A stretch of DNA of 64,000 nt from Roseitranquillus sp963749675 (GCA_963749675.1 CAVVNT010000001.1:372001-436000), one strand, 5' to 3'. Shown: positions 49,235 through 57,806, counted from the first letter of the stretch. Translations and numbers: made by a program. Notes: a model not told the origin generated them from the sequence alone.

Positions 49235-50185
49235 CTATGCCACCACGAGGCGATTGAAGCCGCCGGTCAGGATCTCGGCGACGCCGTCGCCGTCACGGAT
49301 CAGGAACAGAGCAGTGAGCCCGCGACGTTCCGCCATCTCCGGTCCGGCGTCGGGACCAAGAACCAGGAGTGCCGTCGCCCAGGCATCGGCGACCCCCGCG
49401 GTCTCGGCCGCGACCGTGACCTGCGCGAGCCGCCCCGGCACCGGACGCCCAGAGCGTGGGTCCAAGATATGGGACGTCGAGCGACCGCCCTGTGCGTAGC
49501 CATTGGGCGAGAGCCCGGACGTCGCCAGCGCAAGACGCCCCGGTTCGACGATGTGCTGCACTGCGAGCGAACCATGCCCCGGCGCCTCTACCGCCAGCCG
49601 CCACGGCCGGCCCGACGGATGCACCCCCAGCGCACGGACCTCTCCACCCATCTCGATCAGCGCCTGTGCGACGCCGAGCCCTGCCAACGCGCCGATCGCG
49701 AGGTCGAGCGCATGTCCCTTGGCAACCCCGCACAGATCGAGCGTGGCGCTGGCGTCGTGCTTTTCTAGCCCACCGTCCGCCAGCGACACCGCCTCGTATC
49801 CCGGCGCTCCTCCGCTGATCGGCCCCCACCCGAAGCGGCGGACCAGCGGACCCACGGTCGGGTCAAACGCGCCGCCCGTCGCACGCGCCACGTCGAGGGC
49901 GGTGGTGGAGACCGCCCGCAGCGGGGCTGACGCAGGGTAGAACCCAGCCTCGGCGCGATTGAATCGCGAGAGCTCGCTATCGCTGCGCCATGGCGACATC
50001 GACGCGTCGGTTCCGGCGATGACGCGCCGGAGCGCCGCCGCCGTTGCCGGGCCATCGGCGTCAGACGGAGCGGTCAAGCGCCAGGAACTGCCGAAGGCTG
50101 CCCCGCCAACGCGGAGCGCGCCGCCGGCACGCGCCGGGACCACGATGATCGCTGCCATGCCGCCAAGAAACGCTCGCCTGTCCAT
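49235..50185 (-). CDS. apbE: FAD:protein FMN transferase ApbE
   Basis: 316 residues from the ATG at 50185. The N-terminus DRRAFLGGMAAIIVVPARA looks like a Tat-type signal. The ApbE core has DASMSPWRSDSELSRFNRAE, TGGAFDPTVGPLVRRFGWG, LDLCGVAKGHALDLA, ALIEMGGEVRALG and, at the metal site, AGVADAWATALLVLG. It attaches FMN from FAD to a Thr of target proteins in the periplasm; NqrC with its TGAT motif is the expected substrate in this operon. It lies 11 bases after nqrF. Confidence 0.92.
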   Translation of the reverse strand: MDRRAFLGGMAAIIVVPARAGGALRVGGAAFGSSWRLTAPSDADGPATAAALRRVIAGTDASMSPWRSDSELSRFNRAEAGFYPASAPLRAVSTTALDVARATGGAFDPTVGPLVRRFGWGPISGGAPGYEAVSLADGGLEKHDASATLDLCGVAKGHALDLAIGALAGLGVAQALIEMGGEVRALGVHPSGRPWRLAVEAPGHGSLAVQHIVEPGRLALATSGLSPNGYAQGGRSTSHILDPRSGRPVPGRLAQVTVAAETAGVADAWATALLVLGPDAGPEMAERRGLTALFLIRDGDGVAEILTGGFNRLVVA

Positions 50186-50196
50186 CCGCACCGTCC

Positions 50197-51417
50197 TCAC
50201 ACCCCGAAATCGTCGAAGAAGACGCTCGACCTGTCCACACCGGCGTCGTCGAGCGTCCCGAAGACCGCTCGCATCATCAGCGGCGGGCCGCATAGGTAGT
50301 ACTCGCACGCCTCCGGCGCCGGGTGGTCGCGCAGATAGCTCTGCCAGACCACCGAATGCACGAAGCCCTGCGGCCCCTCCCATGCGTCCTCGGGCGAAGG
50401 ATCGGACAGCACGACTGTCCAATCGAAGTTCTCGTGCGCGGCGGCGAGCGCATCCATCTCCTCGGTATAGAACAACTCCCGCTTGCTGCGAGCACCGTAC
50501 CACAGGCTGATCCGTCGCGACGTCTTCTGGCGCTCGAGCTGGTCGTGGACGATGGCGCGCAACGGCGCCATGCCGACGCCTCCGCCGATCAGGATCATCT
50601 CGGCCTCGGTCTGCTGCGCACGGAAGCTGCCGAAGGGTCCGGAGGCCTGAACCTCGTCGCCGGGCTTCAGGCCGAAGAGCCAGGACGAAACGACACCCGG
50701 CGGGGCGCCCGAGACCGACGGCGGCGGCAGCGCGAGCCGGATATCGAGCACGATGCGTCCCGCCTCGGTGTCCAGGGGCCGGTTGGCGATCGAATAGGCG
50801 CGCGTCGTCTCCTCGTCGTTCTTCGCCGCGAGGCTTCGTAGCGACTTCCACGACGTCCGAAACCGTTCCGCGACATCGAGGTCGCGGTACGCGAGAACGT
50901 AGGGGGGCGCGGTCACCTGCAGGAAAGCGCCTGCGGCGATCTCCGGCCGGACGCCCTCCGGCAACTGCAGCGTGATCTCGCGAATCAGTGGCGTCATGTG
51001 CCGCGTGTCGGCGACCGTGCAGGTGAAGCTTTCCGCCGAAAGCAGCGCGGCGGGCACCTCCACGTCCATGTCTCCGCGGAGCACGACCTGGCAGGCAAGG
51101 TGCACACCGTTCGCGAGCTCCGCCCGAGACAGCTTCGAAACCTCGGTCGGCAGCGCGTCCATCCCGCCCTCCGTCACCCGCACCCGGCAGAGACCGCAGG
51201 TCCCTGCGCCCGCACAGGCCGAGGGGATCAGGATGCCGTCGTCGTTCAGGACGCCGAGGAGCTTGGCGCCTGTCGTCGCAGCGATCTCGCGTCGCGAGTT
51301 CACCGTCACGGTCACCGGGCGCTGCGGCACGAGGACAGCGCGCGCCAGCGTCACGACCAGTGTCAGCGTCAGAAGAAGCGCGGCGAGCAGGGTGGTGCCG
51401 ATGAAGATGTCCGTCAT
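50197..51417 (-). CDS. nqrF: Na+-NQR subunit F (NADH dehydrogenase subunit)
   Basis: 406 residues. An N-terminal membrane helix (LLAALLLTLTLVVTLARAVL), a ferredoxin domain with [2Fe-2S] ligands C68, C74, C77 (SACAGAGTCGLCRV) and C109 (HLACQV), and an FAD/NADH reductase domain (RAYSIANRP, MILIGGGVGMAPLRAI, YYLCGPPLMMRAV). The C-terminus VFFDDFGV is the conserved aromatic-ended tail. It oxidises NADH at the cytoplasmic face and feeds electrons to NqrD/E. Starts in an ATGA overlap with nqrE. Confidence 0.95.
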   Translation of the reverse strand: MTDIFIGTTLLAALLLTLTLVVTLARAVLVPQRPVTVTVNSRREIAATTGAKLLGVLNDDGILIPSACAGAGTCGLCRVRVTEGGMDALPTEVSKLSRAELANGVHLACQVVLRGDMDVEVPAALLSAESFTCTVADTRHMTPLIREITLQLPEGVRPEIAAGAFLQVTAPPYVLAYRDLDVAERFRTSWKSLRSLAAKNDEETTRAYSIANRPLDTEAGRIVLDIRLALPPPSVSGAPPGVVSSWLFGLKPGDEVQASGPFGSFRAQQTEAEMILIGGGVGMAPLRAIVHDQLERQKTSRRISLWYGARSKRELFYTEEMDALAAAHENFDWTVVLSDPSPEDAWEGPQGFVHSVVWQSYLRDHPAPEACEYYLCGPPLMMRAVFGTLDDAGVDRSSVFFDDFGV

Positions 51418-52022
51418 GGGTGCGGCGTCCCGAGGCCGGCGAACGCCGAAAAGCCGAGCGACATCAGCCCGGCGACGAGGAACGCGCTGCCGAGACCCTG
51501 TAACCCATCGGGCATGTCCGAATAGCGCAGCCGCTCTCGGATGGCCGCGAAGAGCAGGATGGCAAGCGCCCAGCCCACGCCGCTGCCGACGCCGTAGACG
51601 GCGGATTCCCCCAGCGTGTACTCCCGCTCGACCATGAAGAGGCTGCCGCCGAGGATGGCGCAGTTGACGGTGATGAGCGGCAGAAAGATGCCCAGCGCCC
51701 GGTAGAGCGCGGGCGCGAAACGGTCGAGCGTCATCTCGAGGATCTGCACCATTGCAGCGATCACGCCGATGAACGCGATCAGCTTCAGGTATGTGAGGTC
51801 GACCTCCGGCAGGCCCAGCCAACCCCATGCGCCCTCGATCAGGAAGCCCTGGAAGATCAGGTGGTTCACAGGCACCGTGATGGTCTGCACCACGATCACT
51901 GCGAGGCCGAGGCCGGCGGCGGTCTCCACCCGTTGCGACACCGCGAGGAAGGTGCACATGCCGAGGAAGAAGACCAGGATCAGGTTCTCCGCGAATACCG
52001 CGGTGAGGAAGAGCTCGATCAT
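51414..52022 (-). CDS. nqrE: Na+-NQR subunit E
   Basis: A 202-residue membrane subunit with six helices. The conserved Cys residues that form the intramembrane iron site with NqrD are C23 (FFLGMCTFLAVS) and C121 (LPLITVNCAILGGSLF). AAIRERLRYSDMPDGLQGLG near the C-terminus is the typical cytoplasmic loop. Normal length. Starts in an ATGA overlap with nqrD. Confidence 0.94.
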   Translation of the reverse strand: MIELFLTAVFAENLILVFFLGMCTFLAVSQRVETAAGLGLAVIVVQTITVPVNHLIFQGFLIEGAWGWLGLPEVDLTYLKLIAFIGVIAAMVQILEMTLDRFAPALYRALGIFLPLITVNCAILGGSLFMVEREYTLGESAVYGVGSGVGWALAILLFAAIRERLRYSDMPDGLQGLGSAFLVAGLMSLGFSAFAGLGTPHP

Positions 52023-52660
52023 CGCGCATCCCCCAGCTCGTACTCCGGCGTCTCGGCCTGCTTGCGGAGGAGCGAGCGGATACCCCAGACGAGGAAGCCG
52101 ATGATGAAAAACGCCGCCGGGGCGAGCTGCATCAGGCCGAGCGGCTGGAACCAGCCGCCTTCGGCCACCGTCGGCATCACGGCGTAGCCCATCAGCGTGC
52201 CCGCGCCAAAGAACTCGCGCAGTGTGCCGACGATCAGCAGGACGAGGCTGTAGCCGAGGCCGTTACCGAGGCCGTCGAGAAAGCTCGGCAGCGGCGGGTT
52301 GCGCATGGCGAATCCTTCGGCGCGTCCCAGCACGATGCAGTTGGTCACGATCAGGCCGACGAAGATCGACAGACGGCGGCTGAGCTCGAACGCGTAGGCC
52401 TGCAGGATCTCGTCGATGACGATGACGAGGGAGGCGATGATCGTGATCTGCACGATCAGCCGGATCGACGTCGGGATATGCCTGCGGAGAAGGCTGATCG
52501 TGAACGACGAGAGGCACAGGACCACGGTCAGCGCCACGCTCATCGTCAGCGCGGTCGCAAGGGTCGTCGTCACCGCCAGCGCCGAGCAGATGCCGAGGAT
52601 CTGCAGCGTGATCGGATTCTCGTCAAGGAGCGGTCGGGTTACGTAACGGACCAGCTTCAT
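52019..52660 (-). CDS. nqrD: Na+-NQR subunit D
   Basis: A 213-residue membrane subunit, partner of NqrE. Iron-site Cys: C25 (LQILGICSALAVTT) and C108 (VGLIVTNCIVLGRAEGFAM). Other landmarks are RLIVQITIIASLVIVIDEIL and FFGAGTLMGYAVMP. The C-terminus is normal. Overlaps nqrC by ATGA. Confidence 0.94.
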   Translation of the reverse strand: MKLVRYVTRPLLDENPITLQILGICSALAVTTTLATALTMSVALTVVLCLSSFTISLLRRHIPTSIRLIVQITIIASLVIVIDEILQAYAFELSRRLSIFVGLIVTNCIVLGRAEGFAMRNPPLPSFLDGLGNGLGYSLVLLIVGTLREFFGAGTLMGYAVMPTVAEGGWFQPLGLMQLAPAAFFIIGFLVWGIRSLLRKQAETPEYELGDAR

Positions 52661-53421
52661 CCCGCCCCCTCCGCCAGCCTTTCGAGGAACGGGCCGTAGC
52701 CCCAGTCTCCCAGCCAGAACCGCAGCATGTTCTGGACTCCGTTCGAGGTGCGGGTGGCGCCGGTGATGCCATCGACCTCGTAGGGGCCGCTTGCCTGGCC
52801 GCGCACCACCGAAATGACGATGTCGCCGTTCTCGTCCGCCACCTCCTTGCCGGGCCAGAGCGCCTGCCAGCGCGGCGTCTGAATCTCGGCGCCGAGGCCA
52901 GGCGTGTCGCCCTGCTCGAGGATGGTCAGCGCGGCGACCGTCCTGAGGTCACCCTCCAGCGCCAGCAGCGCGCGGACGGTGGACTGATAGCCGCGCCCCT
53001 CGACCGGAAGGGCGACCAGCGCGACATCCCCCGCGCTCTCGACGACGTAGATCGTGACGTGGCTCGGGCGCTCGCCCAGCCCGGCAATATCGGCGTCGGC
53101 GGGAATCGACACCGGCTCGGCCGCCGCGTCGGGCTCGGCGAAGGTCCCTTCCCGGAGGTTGACAATCCGCGGCTGCAGCTCCTCCACGCCCGTCTCTGCC
53201 ATCAGATCGCGGAGGCCCGGAACCTCGTCGAGCATTGCCGCCATCCGTGCCTGGCGCTCGGCGGCAAGATTGGCCTCCTGCAGCGGCTCGAGCAGCACCG
53301 ACGCGGTCGAAACGACGAGCGCGGAGCAGACGGCGACGAGCACCGCTACGCCGAAGGTCTTGACCCGGTCGTCGTTCGGCCGTGCCCAGAAGGCAGCCCA
53401 TGCGCCCTGCCCCTCAGCCAA
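52657..53421 (-). CDS. nqrC: Na+-NQR subunit C, flavinylated
   Basis: 254 residues from a TTG at 53421 that overlaps the last bases of nqrB; no ATG or GTG is available before the conserved RVKTFGVAVLVAVCSALVVS helix. The rest is periplasmic. The flavinylation motif TGATRTS (residues 220-226, FMN on T223) sits in VDGITGATRTSNGVQNML, so covalent FMN is expected. TILEQGDTPGLGAEIQTPRW is the conserved NqrC/RnfG segment. It is the only subunit here with a clear ApbE target. Confidence 0.92.
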   Translation of the reverse strand: MAEGQGAWAAFWARPNDDRVKTFGVAVLVAVCSALVVSTASVLLEPLQEANLAAERQARMAAMLDEVPGLRDLMAETGVEELQPRIVNLREGTFAEPDAAAEPVSIPADADIAGLGERPSHVTIYVVESAGDVALVALPVEGRGYQSTVRALLALEGDLRTVAALTILEQGDTPGLGAEIQTPRWQALWPGKEVADENGDIVISVVRGQASGPYEVDGITGATRTSNGVQNMLRFWLGDWGYGPFLERLAEGAG

Positions 53422-54220
53422 TGCGCCGCCTCCGGCGCGCCGCGTAGAACGTGATGGCGATGTGGTCGTAGAGCGGTGCGAAGAGGCTCGACACGAGCGC
53501 AGCGAAGACCACCGAGACCGGAAACGCACCGCCGAAGACGACGATCAGAAGGCCCAGCGTCAGACCGTGCGCCCAGCGCCCGGGTCGCGTCGCGGCCGCG
53601 CCGACCGGATCCCCGGCGAGGAACACCAGCCCGAAGGTCAGCGCAGCCTGACCTTCCGCGATCGGACCGCCGCCCCAGAACACCCAGCCGATGACGAGGG
53701 CCGCGGCCGGTACGATGACCCGCCATGACACGTAGCCGAGAGAGAAGAGCAGCGCCGCGCCCGGCAGCGTCGCGAGGGCGACGGCGAGGCTGCCGCCCTC
53801 GATCACGCCGCCGGGAAAGGAGAAAACCAGGAACGCGAGGACCGTGACTGCGGTCGAGAGGAACCCGAAGCCGCGGCCGCCAAAGACATGATCCGCCAGG
53901 ACCGTGCCCGCTACCGTGGCGACCGCCAGCTGCCAGAGCGGAAGATCGGCCGGGACGGCGACCGCGAGGATGAGCGCCGTCGGCAACGGGTGCCACCCGA
54001 AGTTTCGCCGCCGCCCGAGCGCGAACGCCACCTCGGTCGCCAGCGCAGCGACGAGGGCGGTGAGAAACACCTCGAGCGTCTCGACACCGCGCGCGGCGAT
54101 GGTGACCGCCAGCGGCAGGAGCAGCGCGGCGGTCTGCGTGAGGTCGATGCCGTTCGGATCCTGCATCAGCGGCAGGCGCGATCCGCGCCAGACGGCGGGA
54201 ATGGCGGTGGTCTCGCTCAT
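53414..54220 (-). CDS. nqrB: Na+-NQR subunit B, short variant without the FMN loop
   Basis: 268 residues, against about 410 in Vibrio-type NqrB. Recognisable parts: NFGWHPLPTALILAVAVPAD, LPLWQLAVATVAGTVLADHV, FGGRGFGFLSTAVTVLAFLV, and the C-terminal LVFLAGDPVGAAATRPGRWA with SLFAPLYDHIAI. Missing against the family: the long N-terminal region, the FLNPAL motif (here FLSTAV), and the loop with the SGAT flavinylation site and the following GSIGE segment; VFSFPGGVIEGGSLAVALAT runs almost directly to SWRV. No S/T-G-A-T/S motif is present anywhere. Both neighbours overlap it, so it is not a local assembly loss of whole genes. Covalent FMN is therefore unlikely. Confidence 0.85.
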   Translation of the reverse strand: MSETTAIPAVWRGSRLPLMQDPNGIDLTQTAALLLPLAVTIAARGVETLEVFLTALVAALATEVAFALGRRRNFGWHPLPTALILAVAVPADLPLWQLAVATVAGTVLADHVFGGRGFGFLSTAVTVLAFLVFSFPGGVIEGGSLAVALATLPGAALLFSLGYVSWRVIVPAAALVIGWVFWGGGPIAEGQAALTFGLVFLAGDPVGAAATRPGRWAHGLTLGLLIVVFGGAFPVSVVFAALVSSLFAPLYDHIAITFYAARRRRRIG

Positions 54221-55410
54221 GCCACGCCGGCGAGGTCGTCGAGCACCCTGCGAAGCAGCCGATCGTAGCGCGCGCCGCTTGTACAGAGCCCATTCAACGG
54301 CGCCACGTCCTCCTCAACGAGGGCGAGAGCTCCGAGGCGCTCCGCCGTCTCGGCGTCGCCGATGGAGAGCGCGCGCATCAGCGGCACGGTGTGGGTTGCT
54401 ATCGGAAGGACATCCTCCAGACGCTCGCCCGGCACGATGGGGCGAAGACGCGCTGGCTCGTCCGGGAGCGGCAGGCGGGGCACAACCGTCACCTGCTGGT
54501 CGCGGGCGCCGAGCCACGCCGCCTCACGCCGCGCTGCCGTCGGGCCGACGAGAACGCTCAGTGGCCGTTCGATGACGAGATAGGGCGAAATCAGATCCCG
54601 CAGGCTGGCACCTGGAAACGTGCGGATCAGACGGGGCCGGTCCACGGCGCTACCGGCGAGAGTAATCACACGGTCGCGCATGAGACGGCCCGTGGAGAGA
54701 AGGACACCGAGCGAGATGGCGTCCGCGTAGTCGATGATCCACACCTGCCGAGCGGGTCCCACCGGACGGAGGCGGTCGACCTGCGCGCTCGGGGATTGCT
54801 GGCGCACACCCTCGAACACGGTGCAGCGTACTCTCGACCCGGAGGCCAGATCCGGCCCGGCAGTCTGGCAGACGTGGACCGCACCGTCGGTCAGCGCTTC
54901 GAGCGCGGCAACTCCGTTCCCGAAGTTCTCGCCCGACGCCTCGATCACCGGCCGCGGGTCAGGCGCGGCACCGCCGCGGGGCGTCGCCGTGACGAAGATC
55001 GCCTCGGGCCTGGCATCGGGATCCGGAATGAGACCGAATGGGCGCGTCCGGAAGGTCGCCCACAATCCCGACGTCAGCATCGCCGACCGGACATCGGAGA
55101 TCTCGAAGCTTTCGGCGTCGCGCCCATCGCGATCGAGGACGATCTCACCCAGACTGCGGCGTGGACCCCGCCGGATCGAGCGGACGACCGACGCGAGCGG
55201 GGCCGTGACCGCGATCTGCGGCCGGAGCCGATCGACCAGGATCGGTTGTCCCGCCGCAACCCTGTCTCCCTCGCTCACGAGGAGCCGCGGTCGGACACCA
55301 GGATAATCAGCGCCCTGAAGTGCGACTTCGTCGATCTGCCGACGGTCCTCGACATCCGGGCCGGGCCGGACGGCGGGACGCCTCTTCCAGAAGTATCGCG
55401 CTGCTATCAT
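54217..55410 (-). CDS. nqrA: Na+-NQR subunit A
   Basis: 397 residues from the ATG at 55410 (MIAARYFWKRRPAVRPGPD); the family norm is about 446. Family stretches: EVALQGADYPGVRPRLLVSE, SGLWATFRTRPFGLIPDPDA, AIFVTATP, VWIIDYADAISLGVLLSTGR and RALSIGDAETAERLGALAL. The HPAGL motif is replaced (VRQQSPSAQVDRLRPV), the segment before the C-terminal domain is about 45 residues shorter, and the usual FVCPGKYEYG is GLCTSGARYDR. It is the first gene of the operon and clearly divergent, like NqrB. It overlaps nqrB by ATGA. Confidence 0.88.
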   Translation of the reverse strand: MIAARYFWKRRPAVRPGPDVEDRRQIDEVALQGADYPGVRPRLLVSEGDRVAAGQPILVDRLRPQIAVTAPLASVVRSIRRGPRRSLGEIVLDRDGRDAESFEISDVRSAMLTSGLWATFRTRPFGLIPDPDARPEAIFVTATPRGGAAPDPRPVIEASGENFGNGVAALEALTDGAVHVCQTAGPDLASGSRVRCTVFEGVRQQSPSAQVDRLRPVGPARQVWIIDYADAISLGVLLSTGRLMRDRVITLAGSAVDRPRLIRTFPGASLRDLISPYLVIERPLSVLVGPTAARREAAWLGARDQQVTVVPRLPLPDEPARLRPIVPGERLEDVLPIATHTVPLMRALSIGDAETAERLGALALVEEDVAPLNGLCTSGARYDRLLRRVLDDLAGVA

Positions 55411-55521
55411 CGGCCGAAGATTGCTTCTCGCTCGCGGTCTCGAACGATGACAAATGTCAAAGGCAGGCGCGATCGCGCCTTCTACGCTTCCGGTCAACCA
55501 TTGCCGCGAAGGAACCCGCCG
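55411..55521. promoter_or_regulatory. Divergent promoter region between nqrA and the cytochrome gene
   Basis: Only 111 bases separate two divergent start codons. Two dyads lie here: tgacaaatgtca (55448-55459, 5-base arms) and the perfect 16-base palindrome aggcgcgatcgcgcct (55465-55480). Both are operator-like and could couple expression of the nqr operon and the cytochrome/antiporter operon. No -10/-35 boxes were assigned. Confidence 0.5.
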
Positions 55522-56595
55522 ATGACCCGACACATCCTTCCCGCTGCCCTTGCGCTCGGCGCGCTTGCCTCACCGGCCTTCGCTCAGGGAGCCAGCCCGG
55601 AACAGATCATGGAGGCCTGGCTCTCCTCGCCGCACGCGGACGCAAGCGCCGAGGCTTTCACGCACTGGAACGAGGAGGGCGAGGTACCGGAGGCCTGCGC
55701 TGTCTGCCACTCCGGCCCCGGCTATCTCGACTTCATCGGCGCGGACGGCAGCGAGGCGGGAGTGGTCGACGCTCCTGCGCCCATCGAATCGACGATCGGC
55801 TGCACTGTCTGCCACCATCCGGCGACGGCCGCCCTGCAGACCGTCACCTTCCCGTCGGGCGAGACCGTGGACGACCTCGGCAGCTCTACGATGTGCGCGG
55901 TCTGTCACCAAGGCCGTGAGTCGACCGACAGCGTCGACAACAGTCTTTCGGGGTTCGACCAAGATGCTCCCTCGGCCGAGCTGGAATTTCTCAACGTCCA
56001 TTACCGCGCCGCAGCGGCGACGCTATATGGCGCGGCGGCACGCGGCGGATACCAGTACGATGGGCAGGACTACGCTGGCCGTTTCGACCACGTTCCCAAC
56101 CTCGACACCTGCTCCGGTTGTCATGACCCTCATGCCACCACGGTGGCCGCCGACACATGCCTCACGTGCCACAACGGGGTGACGGACCTCACCGGCATCC
56201 GGGCGACGGAGACGGACGTCGACGGTGATGGCGACACGTCCGAGGGAATCGCCGCCGAGATCGGCACGCTGCATGAGCGGCTCCTGGAGGCAATCCAGCT
56301 CTACGCCGAGGAGGTGGCCGGAACCCCGATCGTCTATGCTCCAGAGACCTACCCCTACTTCTTCGCCGACACTGACGGCAACGGATCCGCCAGCGAGGCC
56401 GAGGCGGCCTATCCGAACCGCTACCAGAGCTGGACGCCACGTCTGCTGCGCGCCGCCTACAACTACCAATTCGTCGCCAAGGATCCTGGCGCCTACGCCC
56501 ACAACCCGCATTACGTGCTGCAACTGCTCTTCGACAGCCTGACCGATCTGTCCACGCAGGTGCAGGTCGAGACCGCCGACCTGACTCGCCCCTGA
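55522..56595 (+). CDS. Exported pentaheme cytochrome c with EF-hand-like loops
   Basis: 357 residues from the ATG at 55522, with a signal peptide cleaved near SPAFA-QGA. Five CxxCH heme sites: CAVCH (59-63), CTVCH (94-98), CAVCH (125-129), CSGCH (197-201) and CLTCH (213-217). After the hemes come two calcium-loop-like stretches, DVDGDGDTSEGI (232-243) and DTDGNGSASEAE (283-294), the second a full 12-residue EF-hand loop, then NYQFVAKDPGAYAHNPHYVL, typical of the C-terminus of some multiheme cytochromes. No known oxidoreductase pattern was recognised, so it is probably a periplasmic electron carrier. The antiporter gene follows 6 bases later. Confidence 0.88.
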   Translation: MTRHILPAALALGALASPAFAQGASPEQIMEAWLSSPHADASAEAFTHWNEEGEVPEACAVCHSGPGYLDFIGADGSEAGVVDAPAPIESTIGCTVCHHPATAALQTVTFPSGETVDDLGSSTMCAVCHQGRESTDSVDNSLSGFDQDAPSAELEFLNVHYRAAAATLYGAAARGGYQYDGQDYAGRFDHVPNLDTCSGCHDPHATTVAADTCLTCHNGVTDLTGIRATETDVDGDGDTSEGIAAEIGTLHERLLEAIQLYAEEVAGTPIVYAPETYPYFFADTDGNGSASEAEAAYPNRYQSWTPRLLRAAYNYQFVAKDPGAYAHNPHYVLQLLFDSLTDLSTQVQVETADLTRP

Positions 56596-56601
56596 GCCTT
56601 G

Positions 56602-57765
56602 ATGGAGGCCTCCGCCCTCCTCGTCGCGCTTGGGATCCTGTTCCTCGCCGGGCTGGCGCTCGAGACGGCGGGGCGAAAGGTGCTCATTCCGCGCGTGACG
56701 CTTCTGATCCTGCTGGGCGCCGTGGTCGGGCAGCCGCTGCTCGATATCCTTCCCGAGGAGGTGGTCAGCATAGACCACATTCTTGTGCCCACCGCGCTGA
56801 CGATGGTCGCGTTCCTGCTGGGCGGTACGCTGGAGCGCAGCAAGCTGGCGGCGCACGGCTTCGAGATCCTGGCGATCTCGATCATGGTGGTGCTGACCGG
56901 CACCGTCATCGTCGCGGGGGGGCTGGCGCTTGTTGGCGTGCCGATCGGCCTGGCGCTGCTGCTCGGCGGTATCGCCGCCGCGACCGACCCGGCCGCCGTG
57001 CAGGATGTCGTGCGAGAGTCCGGCGTGCCCACACCGTTCGCTGAGCGACTGCTTGCCATCGTCGCCATCGACGATGCCTGGGGGCTCATCATCTTTGCCG
57101 CAATGCTCACGGCCGCTACCGCGTCCGTGGGGGAATCCGCGGGACTGGAGGCGGTCATGGACGGGCTGCGCGAGATCGGCGGCGCGGTCGCGCTCGGCAT
57201 CGCGGTGGGTGTGCCGGGCGCATATCTCACCGGCCGGGTCAGTCCCGGAGAGCCGACGCTGATTGAAGCCCTGGGAATCGTGTTCCTGACAGCCGGGCTC
57301 GCCCTCGCCTTCGAGGTGTCGCACCTGCTCGCTGGCATGGTCACAGGCGCCGTCATCGTGAACCTAGCGCGCCACCACGAACAACCGTTCCACGAGATCG
57401 AGAGGATCGAATGGCCGTTCCTGCTGATCTTCTTCGTCCTCGCGGGCGCCGCGTTCGAGTTGGGCGACTTTCGCGAGGCCGGTCTGGCCTGTGCGGCGTT
57501 CATCGTTCTCCGCGCCGCCGCGAGGATCGTCGGCGGCTTGGCCGGCGGGCGGATCGCGGGCTTGGCTCGCCGCGAGAGCTGCCTGACCGGAGTTGCGCTG
57601 ATGCCTCAGGCGGGCGTCGCGATCGGCATGGCGCTGGTGGGCGCGGAACGGCTGCCGCAATATTCCGAGGCGCTCATCGCGATCGCGGTGGCCAGCACGG
57701 TCGCGTTCGAGGTCGGAGGACCGTTCCTGACGCAATTTGCCCTGTCGCGCGCCAGTCGGTCCTGA
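56602..57765 (+). CDS. Cation:proton antiporter (CPA family)
   Basis: A 387-residue membrane protein from the ATG at 56602. About 12 helices. The ion-site region reads GIAAATDPAAVQDVVRESG (TD in the unwound helix) and AIVAIDDAWGLIIFAAMLTA (the DD pair of electrogenic antiporters), so Na+/H+ exchange is plausible. A C-terminal TrkA domain is absent. It lies 6 bases after the cytochrome stop, hence co-transcribed, and faces a Na+-NQR operon: both could act on the sodium gradient. Confidence 0.88.
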   Translation: MEASALLVALGILFLAGLALETAGRKVLIPRVTLLILLGAVVGQPLLDILPEEVVSIDHILVPTALTMVAFLLGGTLERSKLAAHGFEILAISIMVVLTGTVIVAGGLALVGVPIGLALLLGGIAAATDPAAVQDVVRESGVPTPFAERLLAIVAIDDAWGLIIFAAMLTAATASVGESAGLEAVMDGLREIGGAVALGIAVGVPGAYLTGRVSPGEPTLIEALGIVFLTAGLALAFEVSHLLAGMVTGAVIVNLARHHEQPFHEIERIEWPFLLIFFVLAGAAFELGDFREAGLACAAFIVLRAAARIVGGLAGGRIAGLARRESCLTGVALMPQAGVAIGMALVGAERLPQYSEALIAIAVASTVAFEVGGPFLTQFALSRASRS

Positions 57766-57806
57766 GGCTGCTGGTCCGGCCGGCACGGATCGGCTAGGCC
57801 GACACT

